Assembly: GCA_002421985.1 (NCBI GenBank)
Contig: DISF01000014.1
Span: forward strand, 1 to 44,647
DNA length: 44,647 nucleotides
From: Roseovarius sp. UBA6217
GTDB taxonomy: Bacteria > Pseudomonadota > Alphaproteobacteria > Rhodobacterales > Rhodobacteraceae
Direction: 5' to 3'
In this document: one piece after another, positions 10,294-19,062 of the stretch
How the letters are laid out: every line of letters begins with the position of its first letter
Position numbering within the stretch: position 1 is the first letter of the stretch
Translations under genes and position numbers: made by a program
The notes under the pieces: model-generated
The model's input: only the letters and a program-made list of their open reading frames with translations
What the model was told of the DNA's origin: nothing
Database searches by the model: none

Positions 10294-11892
10294 ATGACAA
10301 TCGGACGGGTGAACCCGAATTTCCGGCTGGAGGATCAGGGCATCACGGGGCTGGGAACGGTCCATTACAACCTGATCGAACCCGCACTGATCCAGGCCGC
10401 GATCCGGCGCGGCGAAGGCACGCTCGGCCTTGGCGGTGCCTTGCTCGTCTCGACCGGCAAGTTCACCGGCCGCTCGCCCAAGGACAAATACATTGTCCGC
10501 AGCGACACCACCGAAAACACCGTCTGGTGGGACAATAACGGCGCCATGAGCCCGGCACATTTCGACGCGCTTTACGATGACATGCTGGACTATCTCAAGG
10601 GCCGCGAGGCATTTGTCGAGGATCTCGTCGGCGGGGCCGATCCGGCGCTGGCGATCAATGTGCGCATGATCACCGAACTGGCCTGGCACAGCCTGTTCAA
10701 CCGCACCATGCTGCGCCGCCCCGAGCGCGATGCGCTCGATCAGTTCACCGCCGATTTCACGCTCATCAACTGCCCCGGTTTCAAGGCCGATCCGGCTCGC
10801 CACGGCTGCCGCTCTGACACGGTGATCGTGCTCAACTTCGATCGCAAGCTGATCCTTGTGGCCAATACCGGCTATGCGGGCGAGAACAAGAAATCCATTT
10901 TCACCCTGCTCAACTATCTGCTGCCGGAAAAAGGCGTGATGCCCATGCATTGCTCGGCCAACCACGCGCATGACAACCCCGTCGATGCCGCCGTGTTCTT
11001 TGGCCTGTCGGGCACCGGCAAGACCACGCTCTCGGCCGATCCCGACCGCACGCTCATCGGCGATGACGAGCATGGCTGGTCCGAGCGCGGCACCTTCAAT
11101 TTCGAGGGCGGCTGCTATGCCAAGACCATCAACCTCGACCCGGATGCCGAGCCGGAAATCTACGCCACCACGTCGAAATTCGGCTCCGTGGTGGAAAACA
11201 TGGTGTTCGACCCCGAAACGCTCGAGCTTGATTTCGCCGACGATTCACTGACCGCCAACACGCGCTGCGCCTACCCGCTGCACTATATCTCCAACGCGTC
11301 GGAGACGGCGCTTGGCGGGCATCCCAAGAACGTCATCATGCTCACCTGCGATGCGTTCGGCGTGCTGCCTCCCATCGCGCGGCTGACGCCTGCGCAGGCG
11401 ATGTATCATTTCCTGTCGGGCTTCACCTCCAAGGTGGCGGGCACCGAACGCGGCGTGACCGAGCCGGAACCCACGTTCTCCACCTGCTTCGGCGCGCCCT
11501 TCATGCCGCGCCGCCCCGAGGTCTATGGCAACCTGCTCAAGGGCAAAATCGCCAAGCACGGCGCCACCTGCTGGCTGGTCAATACCGGCTGGACCGGCGG
11601 TGCCTATGGCACCGGCTCACGGATGCCGATCAAGGCCACCCGCGCGCTGCTCACCGCCGCGCTCGACGGCTCGCTGGGCGAGGTCGAATTCCGCAAGGAC
11701 GCGAATTTCGGCTTCGAGGTGCCGGTAGAGGTGCCCGGCGTTCCCGAAGTGCTGCTCGACCCGCGCCGCACCTGGGATGACGCCAAGGCTTACGACGCGC
11801 AGGCAGAGAGGCTCGTGCAGATGTTCGCCGAGAATTTCGCACAATACGTCCCCTTCATCGACGAAGACGTGAAGGCGGCGGCGATAGGCTAA
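10294..11892 (+). CDS. pckA: Phosphoenolpyruvate carboxykinase (ATP)
   Basis: A 532-aa ATP-type PEP carboxykinase, the usual length. It converts oxaloacetate to PEP at the start of gluconeogenesis. The kinase P-loop GLSGTGKTTLSADP is at residues about 237-250, followed by the metal-binding region DDEHGWSERG and the block GGCYAKTINL. The frame is open upstream to 10153, but ATG 10294 has an AGGAG site and matches the family N-terminus. It is divergent from chvI, with a phased repeat array between them. A hairpin lies just after the stop codon. Confidence 0.96.
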   Translation: MTIGRVNPNFRLEDQGITGLGTVHYNLIEPALIQAAIRRGEGTLGLGGALLVSTGKFTGRSPKDKYIVRSDTTENTVWWDNNGAMSPAHFDALYDDMLDYLKGREAFVEDLVGGADPALAINVRMITELAWHSLFNRTMLRRPERDALDQFTADFTLINCPGFKADPARHGCRSDTVIVLNFDRKLILVANTGYAGENKKSIFTLLNYLLPEKGVMPMHCSANHAHDNPVDAAVFFGLSGTGKTTLSADPDRTLIGDDEHGWSERGTFNFEGGCYAKTINLDPDAEPEIYATTSKFGSVVENMVFDPETLELDFADDSLTANTRCAYPLHYISNASETALGGHPKNVIMLTCDAFGVLPPIARLTPAQAMYHFLSGFTSKVAGTERGVTEPEPTFSTCFGAPFMPRRPEVYGNLLKGKIAKHGATCWLVNTGWTGGAYGTGSRMPIKATRALLTAALDGSLGEVEFRKDANFGFEVPVEVPGVPEVLLDPRRTWDDAKAYDAQAERLVQMFAENFAQYVPFIDEDVKAAAIG

Positions 11893-11903
11893 ACCCAAGC
11901 CCT

Positions 11904-11939
11904 GCGCTTGACCTGTCGCGCCTGCGACGGGTCAAGCGC
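11904..11939 (+). terminator. Hairpin just after pckA
   Basis: GCGCTTGACC (11904-11913) pairs with GGTCAAGCGC (11930-11939), a perfect 10-bp stem with a further TCGC/GCGA pairing inside the loop. It starts 11 nt after the pckA stop. No U-tract follows, so it is either a 3'-end stabilising structure or a terminator of the non-canonical high-GC type. Confidence 0.5.
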
Positions 11940-12130
11940 GCGGTGAGGCCCGACGGGCAGCGATGGCAGGGCCTTTCACGGAGTCGTTGCAGGGGCGTGG
12001 CTGGATGATCCGGACCGGTTTGCACTTTTGTCAGATGTCGCATATCCGGCGCGTGCTTCTCCACCCGGAAGGCGGCTCTGCGCCGCGCAATGAAGCACCA
12101 TCAACGCCCCCGCGATGATCTGACCCGCCT

Positions 12131-12236
12131 TGGAGCGCGTCGCGTTCATTTGCATTCACGCGACCCACTCTTAACCTTCTGTGGTCGCATGTTTTTCTGC
12201 GCAAAACCGGTTCCCACTTTTGCGCAACATGCTCTA
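12131..12236. repeat. Composite two-palindrome intergenic element (RIME-like)
   Basis: The 391-bp gap 11893-12283 has no convincing gene. It holds two palindromes in tandem. The first is GTCGCGT/ACGCGAC (12139-12145 and 12158-12164). The second is a longer hairpin built from GCATG/CATGC ends (12187-12191, 12228-12232) and an inner TGCGCAAAA/TTTTGCGCA stem. A CTCTAGA follows. The architecture and wording resemble mosaic intergenic repeats that I recall from rhizobial genomes (RIME). Copy number in this genome cannot be seen from one window. Confidence 0.5.
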
Positions 12237-12283
12237 GAACCCAACCGTTGTGCCGGCTGTCCGACACCGGCCGCGCGGCCAGC

Positions 12284-13003
12284 CTATCCCTCCAGATGCA
12301 GATAGACCCGCCGGTTCTGGCGGCCTTTCTTCTCGATCTTGCCAAGCCGCAGGGCACCGATCTCGCCGGTGCGCGCCACATGCGTGCCGCCGCAGGGCTG
12401 AAGATCGACCCGGTCCTCGCCCGCGCCGATAGCGATGAGCCGCACCCGCCCTGCCCCGCGCGGCGGCGCGGCGGACATGGTCTTGACGAGGCCGGGATCG
12501 GCGTCAAGCTCGGCATCGGTGATCCAGCCCTCGGTGACGGCCAGATCGCGATCCACCAGCATGTTGAGATAGGTCTCCAGCGTCTCGCGGTCCTGCGGGG
12601 CCTCGGGCATGTCGAAATCGAGCCGCGAGCGCGCCTCGCCCACCTGCCCCCCGGTCACCGGCAGCGGGATCACCACCGACAGAAGATGCAGCGCCGTGTG
12701 CATCCGCATGAAGCGGTGCCGCCGCTCCCAGTCGAGCACCTGCCACACCTCTGCCCCCAGCGGCGGCAGCGCCAGCGGCTCTCCCGGCACCAGCGCGATC
12801 CGGCCCTCATCGGTGCGCAGGCTGGTGGCCACGCTCACGCCGCCCCCGTCCCACTCAAGCCGCCCGCTATCACCGGGCTGCCCGCCGCCGGTCGGGTAGA
12901 ATATCGTCCGGTCGAGCACCACGCCACCCTCGGGCGTATGCGCAACCACCCGCGCCCCGGCCTCCGCAAGGTAGGGATCACTGCGGTAGAGCATATCGGT
13001 CAT
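12284..13003 (-). CDS. AlaX-like alanyl-tRNA editing protein
   Basis: A 239-aa free-standing editing domain related to the C-terminal part of alanyl-tRNA synthetase. It should hydrolyse Ser-tRNA(Ala) or Gly-tRNA(Ala). The zinc ligands are visible: His102 and His106 in MRMHTALH, and Cys204 and His208 in QPCGGTHV. The N-terminal FYPTGGGQPGDSG block is the usual beta-barrel signature. The ATG at 13003 overlaps the stop of the mechanosensitive channel gene by 4 nt, so it is the coupled last gene of a long minus-strand operon. It could be mistaken for an alaS fragment, but the whole editing module is present. Confidence 0.92.
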   Translation of the reverse strand: MTDMLYRSDPYLAEAGARVVAHTPEGGVVLDRTIFYPTGGGQPGDSGRLEWDGGGVSVATSLRTDEGRIALVPGEPLALPPLGAEVWQVLDWERRHRFMRMHTALHLLSVVIPLPVTGGQVGEARSRLDFDMPEAPQDRETLETYLNMLVDRDLAVTEGWITDAELDADPGLVKTMSAAPPRGAGRVRLIAIGAGEDRVDLQPCGGTHVARTGEIGALRLGKIEKKGRQNRRVYLHLEG

Positions 13004-15468
13004 CGCCCGTCCCCTTCCGCATCACCGTTGTCGCCGCCCTCGAAATCCGTCTCGCTCTTTTGCACCGGCGCGGCGCTCGGCAGCGGCGCGGTGGCCTCTT
13101 GCTCCGCTGCGCCCGCTGCCGCCGCCCCCGCGCCAGACCGGCCCGCCGCAGGCATCGCGTTGCGAAACCACACATCCTGTTGCGGGAAGGGGATCTCGAT
13201 CCCCTCCTCGGCAAAGCGCCGGGCGATCTCGTGGTTCATGTCGGAATGCACGGTCATCACCCAGTTCACATCGCGCAGGATGGCGCGGATCTCGAAATTG
13301 AGCGCGCTGTCGCCAAAGCCGCGAAACACCACATTGGGCACCGGTGCCATCAGCACCATCGGATGCGCCTCGGCCACCTCGCGCAGGATCGCCTCGACCC
13401 GGCGGGTGTCAGACCCATAGGCCACGCCCACCGGCACGATCACACGGCCCACGGTATTGCCACGGGTATAGTTGGTCACCGTGCCGCTGACGAAATCGGC
13501 ATTGGGCACGATCACGTCGGTGCGGTCGAAGGTCTCGATCCGGGTGGAGCGCACCGAGATGGATTTGACATAGCCGTGCTGGCCGCCAACCTCGATCCAG
13601 TCGCCCTCGGAAATCGGCCGCTCGATCAAGAGGATGATCCCCGCGACGAAATTCGACACGATGTTTTGCAGGCCGAAACCGATCCCCACCGAAAGCGCGC
13701 CCGCGACGATGGCCAGCGAGCTGAGATCAATCCCCGCACTGGTGATCGCGATCAATGCAGAGAGGAATATCCCGACATAGCCGGTGCCCGACACGATCGC
13801 GTTGCGCCCGCCGGTATCAAGCCGCGTCTTGGGCAGGATGGTGTTTCGCAGCGCCCCCTGCACCAGCCGCGTGGTGATATAGCCAAGCGCAAAGACGGCG
13901 GCGAACTTGACGAACACGACCGGCGATATCTGCACGCCGCCAAGGTTCACCCCTTGGGTAAAGCTTGTCCAGAACTCCAAAAGTTGCGCCTGCCGCGCCC
14001 CCCAGATCAATGCGAATCCCGGCAGCGACAGCACGATGACGGCAAAGCCTGCCAGCACCGGCACCAGCGACTCGGCAGCGCCATCGCGATTGCCCGTCGC
14101 CATGACGTAAAGCTCGGTCAAGAGCCGTTGCAGGATCACCAGCGCCGCCATCAGCATCAGCGACAGCGCGGCAGGCAGCATCAGCGCCTGCGCCGCCCTG
14201 GCATAGCCCACCGCCGCCAGCAGCGGCCCGATCACCGCCACCGCCAGCACCAGCCGCGCGACCATCTTCGCCACCCGGCCCGACAGGCCCGCCTCGCCGT
14301 CATTCCCGGCCGCGCAGGCGCGGGCGTGCAGGCCAAGCAGCGCCGCGATCCGCCACAACAACAGGCCGGTCAGCACCTGCACCGGAAAGATCACCACATT
14401 GGTCGCGGCCTCGCTCCATCTCGCGCCATCGGTCACCGCCTGTATGAAATGGAATGCCGCCACCACCAGCCCCAGAAGCGCCCCGTAAAGCCGCCCCGAA
14501 TAGCGGCTGCGGTCATCGAGGTTCAGCACCGGGCCGCGCGGCTCGTGGCGCGGAAAGACGCGCTGCGCCAGCCAGCGCGCCAACAGGAAGATAAAGGCGG
14601 CAGGCAGCAAGGTGCCAAGCAGCAGATCGCCGCGCGTTCCCGTAAGCCCCGAGGCCGAAACCGCGCGCACCAGCGCATAGACCCCGGCATAGGGCAGCAA
14701 CCATTCGCCCAGCGAGACGACAAAACTCGCGATCCAGCGCCCGGCGCTTGGCGCCTCGCCCACCAGCCGCTGCATCAGCCGCACCGACCAGACCCGCCCC
14801 CGCGCCAGCAGCACCAGCCCCAGGAGCGCCCAGACCACGATCACCGGCAGGTTGTCGCGCAGGATCGCGCGCGAAATCGGGCTTTGCCACGAACGCGCCA
14901 GTTCGGTGCTGACATCTTCGGTCAGCCGATAGAGCGCGCGCACCGCCTCGGGCCAGTGCAGCGGGTTCACCGGCCTCGGCCCGATCCGCAGCAATTCCGC
15001 CGTCTCGCGCGCGCGGATGGTCTCGTCGATCCCGGTAATCAGCCCCTCGGCACGACTGCGGGCAAGCTCGGCAGTGCGCACCGGTGCCTCAAGCCGGATC
15101 AGCCTCCGGTTGAGCTCCTCACGCTGCGCGGTGATGTTGTCGGGCTCCTCGCCGGTCTCTGGCGGCGGGCCGAGGGCCGCAAGCTGATCGCGCACGGTCC
15201 GGATGGTGGTGGCATTGGCCCCCTGCGCCTCGGTGAATTGCTGGCGGAACGCGGCCACCTGAGCGCGCAACTCTTCCAGCACGGGCGTCGCCACCGCGCC
15301 GCTTTCCAGCGCGGCCTCGACCCGGCCTGCGAGGTTTTCCCAAGCCTCGTAATCCGGCCCGCTCAGCACCTGCTGGGCATGGGCCGCACCGATGACCGGC
15401 CCCGGCCCGACAACGCCCCAAAGCGCTGTGGCCAGCGCCAGCCATATCGCCACAAGGGCCTGCCTCAT
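13000..15468 (-). CDS. Large MscS-family mechanosensitive channel (DUF3772 type)
   Basis: An 822-aa inner-membrane protein with a signal peptide (residues 1-34, ending AHA), a periplasmic helical DUF3772-like region to about residue 210, several TM helices, and the MscS core. The pore helix region contains GALSVGIGFGLQNIVSNFVAG, shortened here to the glycine-rich core GIGFGLQNIVSNF, followed by the beta domain beginning ERPISEGDWIEV. Such channels release solutes on hypo-osmotic shock. The frame is open further upstream into cysK, but ATG 15468 overlaps the cysK stop (ATGA) and begins a good signal peptide. The C-terminal 50 residues are low-complexity, Ala/Gly/Asp-rich. Confidence 0.92.
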   Translation of the reverse strand: MRQALVAIWLALATALWGVVGPGPVIGAAHAQQVLSGPDYEAWENLAGRVEAALESGAVATPVLEELRAQVAAFRQQFTEAQGANATTIRTVRDQLAALGPPPETGEEPDNITAQREELNRRLIRLEAPVRTAELARSRAEGLITGIDETIRARETAELLRIGPRPVNPLHWPEAVRALYRLTEDVSTELARSWQSPISRAILRDNLPVIVVWALLGLVLLARGRVWSVRLMQRLVGEAPSAGRWIASFVVSLGEWLLPYAGVYALVRAVSASGLTGTRGDLLLGTLLPAAFIFLLARWLAQRVFPRHEPRGPVLNLDDRSRYSGRLYGALLGLVVAAFHFIQAVTDGARWSEAATNVVIFPVQVLTGLLLWRIAALLGLHARACAAGNDGEAGLSGRVAKMVARLVLAVAVIGPLLAAVGYARAAQALMLPAALSLMLMAALVILQRLLTELYVMATGNRDGAAESLVPVLAGFAVIVLSLPGFALIWGARQAQLLEFWTSFTQGVNLGGVQISPVVFVKFAAVFALGYITTRLVQGALRNTILPKTRLDTGGRNAIVSGTGYVGIFLSALIAITSAGIDLSSLAIVAGALSVGIGFGLQNIVSNFVAGIILLIERPISEGDWIEVGGQHGYVKSISVRSTRIETFDRTDVIVPNADFVSGTVTNYTRGNTVGRVIVPVGVAYGSDTRRVEAILREVAEAHPMVLMAPVPNVVFRGFGDSALNFEIRAILRDVNWVMTVHSDMNHEIARRFAEEGIEIPFPQQDVWFRNAMPAAGRSGAGAAAAGAAEQEATAPLPSAAPVQKSETDFEGGDNGDAEGDGR

Positions 15469-16490
15469 TCGACGAACACCCCCGGAATCGCGCGCGGCGC
15501 CTCGGTCAGCCAGCCGGGAACCGGCAATCCCTTGCCGCGCAGGAACTCGGGGTTCCAGAGCTTGGACTGATAGCGATTGCCGAAATCGCACAGCACGGTC
15601 ACGATCGTGTGCCCCGGCCCCATCTCGCGCGCCATGCGCATGGCGCCTGCGATATTGACCCCGCTGGAGCCGCCCATGCACAGCCCCTCCTCGCTCAGCA
15701 GATCGAACACGATGGGCAGCGCCTCGGCATCGGGCACGCGGCAGGCGAAATCGGGGGTGAACCCGTCAAGATTGGCGGTGATGCGCCCCTGCCCGATACC
15801 TTCGGTGATCGAATCGCCGGGGTTGTCCTCGCCGGTATAGATCTTGTAGAGGCCCGAACCCTCGGGATCGACCAGCCCGATCTTGACGCCCTTGGGCTGC
15901 AATGCCTGCGCCACCCCCGCCAACGTCCCGCCAGAGCCCACCGCGCAGATGAAGCCGTCAACGCGGCCGCCCGTCTGCTCCCATATCTCGGGGCCGGTGG
16001 TTTCCACATGCGCCTGCCGGTTGGCCACATTGTCGAACTGGTTGGCCCAGATCGCACCATTGGCCTCGCTGCGCGCGAGTTCCTCGGCCAGACGACCGGA
16101 ATAGCGCACGTAGTTGTTGGGGTTCTTGTAAGGCGCGGCAGGCACCTGCACGAGGTCCGCTCCGGCAAGCCGCAGCATGTCCTTTTTCTCCTGGCTCTGC
16201 GTCTCGGGGATCACGATGACGGTGCGAAACCCCATCGACGCCCCCACCAGCGCCAGCCCGATGCCGGTATTGCCGGCAGTGCCCTCGACGATGGTGCCGC
16301 CGGGCTTGAGATCGCCGCGCGCCACCGCATCGCGGATGATATAGAGCGCGGCGCGGTCCTTGACCGACTGACCGGGGTTGAGAAACTCGGCCTTGCCCCA
16401 GATCTCGCAGCCCGTCTCCTCGCTGGCGCGCCGGAGCCGGATAAGGGGGGTGTTGCCGACCGCCTCGGCGAGGTCCCGTGCCATGCGCAT
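15465..16490 (-). CDS. cysK: Cysteine synthase A
   Basis: A 341-aa PLP enzyme of the O-acetylserine sulfhydrylase family. The Schiff-base lysine is Lys44 in NPGQSVKDRAA. The substrate loop GTAGNTG and the phosphate-binding loop GSGGT are present. It makes cysteine from O-acetylserine and sulfide. Start ATG 16490 has a GGAG site about 8 nt upstream; an in-frame ATG two codons later is possible. Next to trgAB this reproduces the R. sphaeroides tellurite-resistance locus, where cysteine supply contributes to oxyanion resistance. It overlaps mscS by 4 nt. Confidence 0.94.
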   Translation of the reverse strand: MRMARDLAEAVGNTPLIRLRRASEETGCEIWGKAEFLNPGQSVKDRAALYIIRDAVARGDLKPGGTIVEGTAGNTGIGLALVGASMGFRTVIVIPETQSQEKKDMLRLAGADLVQVPAAPYKNPNNYVRYSGRLAEELARSEANGAIWANQFDNVANRQAHVETTGPEIWEQTGGRVDGFICAVGSGGTLAGVAQALQPKGVKIGLVDPEGSGLYKIYTGEDNPGDSITEGIGQGRITANLDGFTPDFACRVPDAEALPIVFDLLSEEGLCMGGSSGVNIAGAMRMAREMGPGHTIVTVLCDFGNRYQSKLWNPEFLRGKGLPVPGWLTEAPRAIPGVFVE

Positions 16491-16546
16491 CGCGTTCGCT
16501 CCTGTCTTGTTCGCTGCAAAAGGTGTATGGGGTCGCGGCGCGAAAC

Positions 16547-17362
16547 TCAAGCAGCCGCCCGCAGCCGCGCCCGCTCGCGCTCCAGCCACAAAAGCCCCAG
16601 AACCAGCGGCCCGTTATTGGCCTCGCCGCTCGTCACAAGCGCCATCGCGGCTTTGAACCCGATCACATGGGTGCGGATATCCTCGTTCTCGGCGGCCAGC
16701 CCGCCGCGCCCCTGCCCCGCCTCGGGCAGATCGCACAGCCCGAGGAACAGATGAAACATCTCGGTGGAATAGCCCGGCGTGCAGTAATGGCTGGAAATCT
16801 TCTCCAGCCGCCGCAGGTCAAGCCCCGCCTCCTCGGCGCATTCCCGCCGGGCGCAGGCCTCGGGCGTCTCGCCGCCATCCACGCGCCCCGCCACCGGTTC
16901 CAGGAGCCAGGGCAGCGCATCGCCGCGCCCATAGGGGCCCATGCGGAACTGCTCGACCAACAGAACCCGGTCGCGCACAGGATCATAGGGCAACACCAAT
17001 GCGGCGTCGGTCGCAACAAAGACCTCGCGTAGCAATTCCGGGCTTTGCCCGCCATCGAAACGCGGATGCCGAAGCCGGTAGCGGCGGGTGAGGAAAAATC
17101 CGTCATGGGTGGTCTCGCAGGCCGCCTCTTCCACCGCCTCGCGGCGGGTGGCGCTGCGCAGGGCCGCGGGCGCGGGCGCGGCGCGCGCGGCGATGCGCGC
17201 CTCGGCGCGGGCAAGGATCATCTGCCGCCGCGCCGCCATCGCCGCCACTGGCACGCCCTGCGCATGTCCGCGCAACACTTCCCCAGCGGCCTCGCGCAGC
17301 AATTCCTCGCGCAGCCCCTCGCCCAGCACCGAGGCCAGATATCGCGCCTCTGCCTCGCTCAC
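16547..17362 (-). CDS. trgB: TrgB, NUDIX hydrolase of the tellurite-resistance locus
   Basis: A 271-aa protein with a complete NUDIX box in the C-terminal half, from GRVDGGE through the REC..EEAG helix. The first 90 residues are a helical, Ala/Arg-rich extension. The NUDIX domain resembles ADP-ribose pyrophosphatases; the substrate of TrgB is not established. The R. sphaeroides trgAB pair confers tellurite resistance, and the same pair with cysK is seen here. It overlaps trgA by 4 nt and is followed 56 nt later by cysK. Confidence 0.88.
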   Translation of the reverse strand: MSEAEARYLASVLGEGLREELLREAAGEVLRGHAQGVPVAAMAARRQMILARAEARIAARAAPAPAALRSATRREAVEEAACETTHDGFFLTRRYRLRHPRFDGGQSPELLREVFVATDAALVLPYDPVRDRVLLVEQFRMGPYGRGDALPWLLEPVAGRVDGGETPEACARRECAEEAGLDLRRLEKISSHYCTPGYSTEMFHLFLGLCDLPEAGQGRGGLAAENEDIRTHVIGFKAAMALVTSGEANNGPLVLGLLWLERERARLRAAA

Positions 17363-17817
17363 GACCAGCGCCGTTCCGCCGCCTCGGCCACCGCGCCGAC
17401 AACGAACCCGCCCGCCAGCAGCACGCCGATCAGCGTCCCGTCGAGCATCACAAGCGTGTATTCCGCGGCCAGATCGAAGATTTTCTTCAGCCCTGTCATG
17501 ACCCCGGCGATCCGCCCGTCAAGCGCGAGGTTCAACATTGCATACAGGCTCTGGACAAACACCGCCCAGACCACCATCGCGGCCATCCCCGTCAGCCCGG
17601 CGCTGATTCCGGTGGCATAGCCATGGCCCAGCCGCCGCCCCGCAACCCGCCAGCCGCACAGCATTCCGAGCGCGACGTTGACATAGTTGAACCAGCCGAA
17701 ATTCGTCGCAGGGTCCATCAGCGGGCGAAACAGCTCTGACCCGATCCAGCCCAGCGCCCCCAGCCCCATCGCGGCAACGAGCTTTCCTGCGGTGGGCATG
17801 GTATCGGTGACGGGCAT
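17359..17817 (-). CDS. trgA: TrgA-family membrane protein
   Basis: A 152-aa protein with four predicted hydrophobic helices (residues about 12-28, 43-58, 68-92 and 122-142). The sequence and its place before the NUDIX gene match TrgA from Rhodobacter tellurite-resistance loci. The biochemical function is unknown; it is an inner-membrane protein by sequence. The start codon at 17817 directly abuts the cfa stop at 17818, and the stop overlaps trgB, so all are in one transcription unit. Confidence 0.85.
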   Translation of the reverse strand: MPVTDTMPTAGKLVAAMGLGALGWIGSELFRPLMDPATNFGWFNYVNVALGMLCGWRVAGRRLGHGYATGISAGLTGMAAMVVWAVFVQSLYAMLNLALDGRIAGVMTGLKKIFDLAAEYTLVMLDGTLIGVLLAGGFVVGAVAEAAERRWS

Positions 17818-19062
17818 TCATCCGGGCCTTGCAAGGGTGATCTGCGTGACATCGCAACTACCGCCTTTGAACGCCGCCGCGCAAGAGGCAAGGTAGAAAT
17901 CCCACATCCGCCGGAACCGCGCGTCAAAGCCCTGCGCCGCGATCTCGGGCCAGCGCGCGTCGAACGTGGCGTGCCAGCGGCGCAGCGTCTCGGAATAGCT
18001 TGCGCCAAATTCCCGCGATCCCAGCACCGCCAGCCCGGCGCGCGCCACCTCTTGGCGCAGCACCGACGGCCCCGGCAGCATCCCGCCCGGAAAGATGTAT
18101 TTCTGGATGAAATCCACATCCTTGCGATAGGCCGCGAAGCGGTGATCCTCGACCGTGATGATCTGAAGGCAGGCCCGCGCACCGGGATTGAGCCGGTCGC
18201 GCAGGCTCTGGAAAAACACCGGCCAGTATTTCTCGCCCACCGCCTCGAACATCTCGATGCTGGCCACGCCGTCATATTGGCCGGTCTCGTCGCGGTAGTC
18301 TTGCAGTTTCAGGTCCACCTTATCGCCAATCCCGGCCCTGGCCATGCGCTCTTGCGCATAGGCAAGCTGCGACGGGCTTATCGTGAGGCCGGTCACCCGC
18401 AAGCCCCGCTCCTTGACCGCATATTCCGCAAACCCGCCCCAGCCGCAGCCGATTTCCAGCACATGAGCGCCCGGCCCCACCCCCAGCGCATCCACCATCG
18501 CGCGATATTTCGCGGTTTGCGCGGCCTCAAGGCTCTCGTCGCCGGTTTCGAACAGGGCGCTGGAATAGGTCATCGTGCGATCGAGCCACAGCGCATAGAA
18601 ATCATTGCCCAGATCGTAGTGATATTCGATATTGCGCCGCGCCTGGCTCCTGGAATTGCGCTTGAACCAGAAGCGTATCCGCTCGTAAAGCTGCGCGATC
18701 CTCTGGCCCGGATACCCGTTATAGAGGCTCTCGTTGTCATCGTTGAGCAGATCGAGAAAGGCTTGCAGGTCGGGCGTGGACCACGCGCCATCAAGATAGG
18801 CCTCGCAAAAGCCCAGATAGCCCTCGCGCACCAGCCGCGCGAACACGTCCGCGTCATGGATGTGCAATTGCGCCTCGATCCCCGGCTCCCGCCCCTCGGC
18901 GCGAAACACTCGTCCATCGGGCAACCGGATGTCGAGCCGCCCCGCCCGCAAGGCCTTGGCCACCGCAAAACACCGTGCGAAATAGCGCGGCAGCCGCGCC
19001 GCACCTTGCGTTGACACAAGCACCGCCACGTCAAGGCCCCCTTCGGCCGTCATGTCCTTCAT
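17818..19062 (-). CDS. cfa: Cyclopropane-fatty-acyl-phospholipid synthase family protein
   Basis: A 414-aa SAM-dependent methyltransferase of the CFA synthase family. The SAM-binding glycine motif VLEIGCGWGG is at residues 201-210, preceded by the family block EYHYDLGNDFY (146-156). It would methylate unsaturated acyl chains of membrane phospholipids. In R. sphaeroides a cfa gene next to the photolyase gene belongs to the RpoE singlet-oxygen response and supports release of RpoE from ChrR; the same gene pair and promoter type are seen here. It overlaps the photolyase stop by 4 nt. Confidence 0.93.
   Translation of the reverse strand: MKDMTAEGGLDVAVLVSTQGAARLPRYFARCFAVAKALRAGRLDIRLPDGRVFRAEGREPGIEAQLHIHDADVFARLVREGYLGFCEAYLDGAWSTPDLQAFLDLLNDDNESLYNGYPGQRIAQLYERIRFWFKRNSRSQARRNIEYHYDLGNDFYALWLDRTMTYSSALFETGDESLEAAQTAKYRAMVDALGVGPGAHVLEIGCGWGGFAEYAVKERGLRVTGLTISPSQLAYAQERMARAGIGDKVDLKLQDYRDETGQYDGVASIEMFEAVGEKYWPVFFQSLRDRLNPGARACLQIITVEDHRFAAYRKDVDFIQKYIFPGGMLPGPSVLRQEVARAGLAVLGSREFGASYSETLRRWHATFDARWPEIAAQGFDARFRRMWDFYLASCAAAFKGGSCDVTQITLARPG

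Noticed and set aside
13060..15570. Long open frame on the plus strand, opposite the mechanosensitive channel gene
   Set aside because: Same antisense GC effect; the translation is Arg/His/Gln-rich and lacks a plausible fold, while the minus strand has a full MscS protein.
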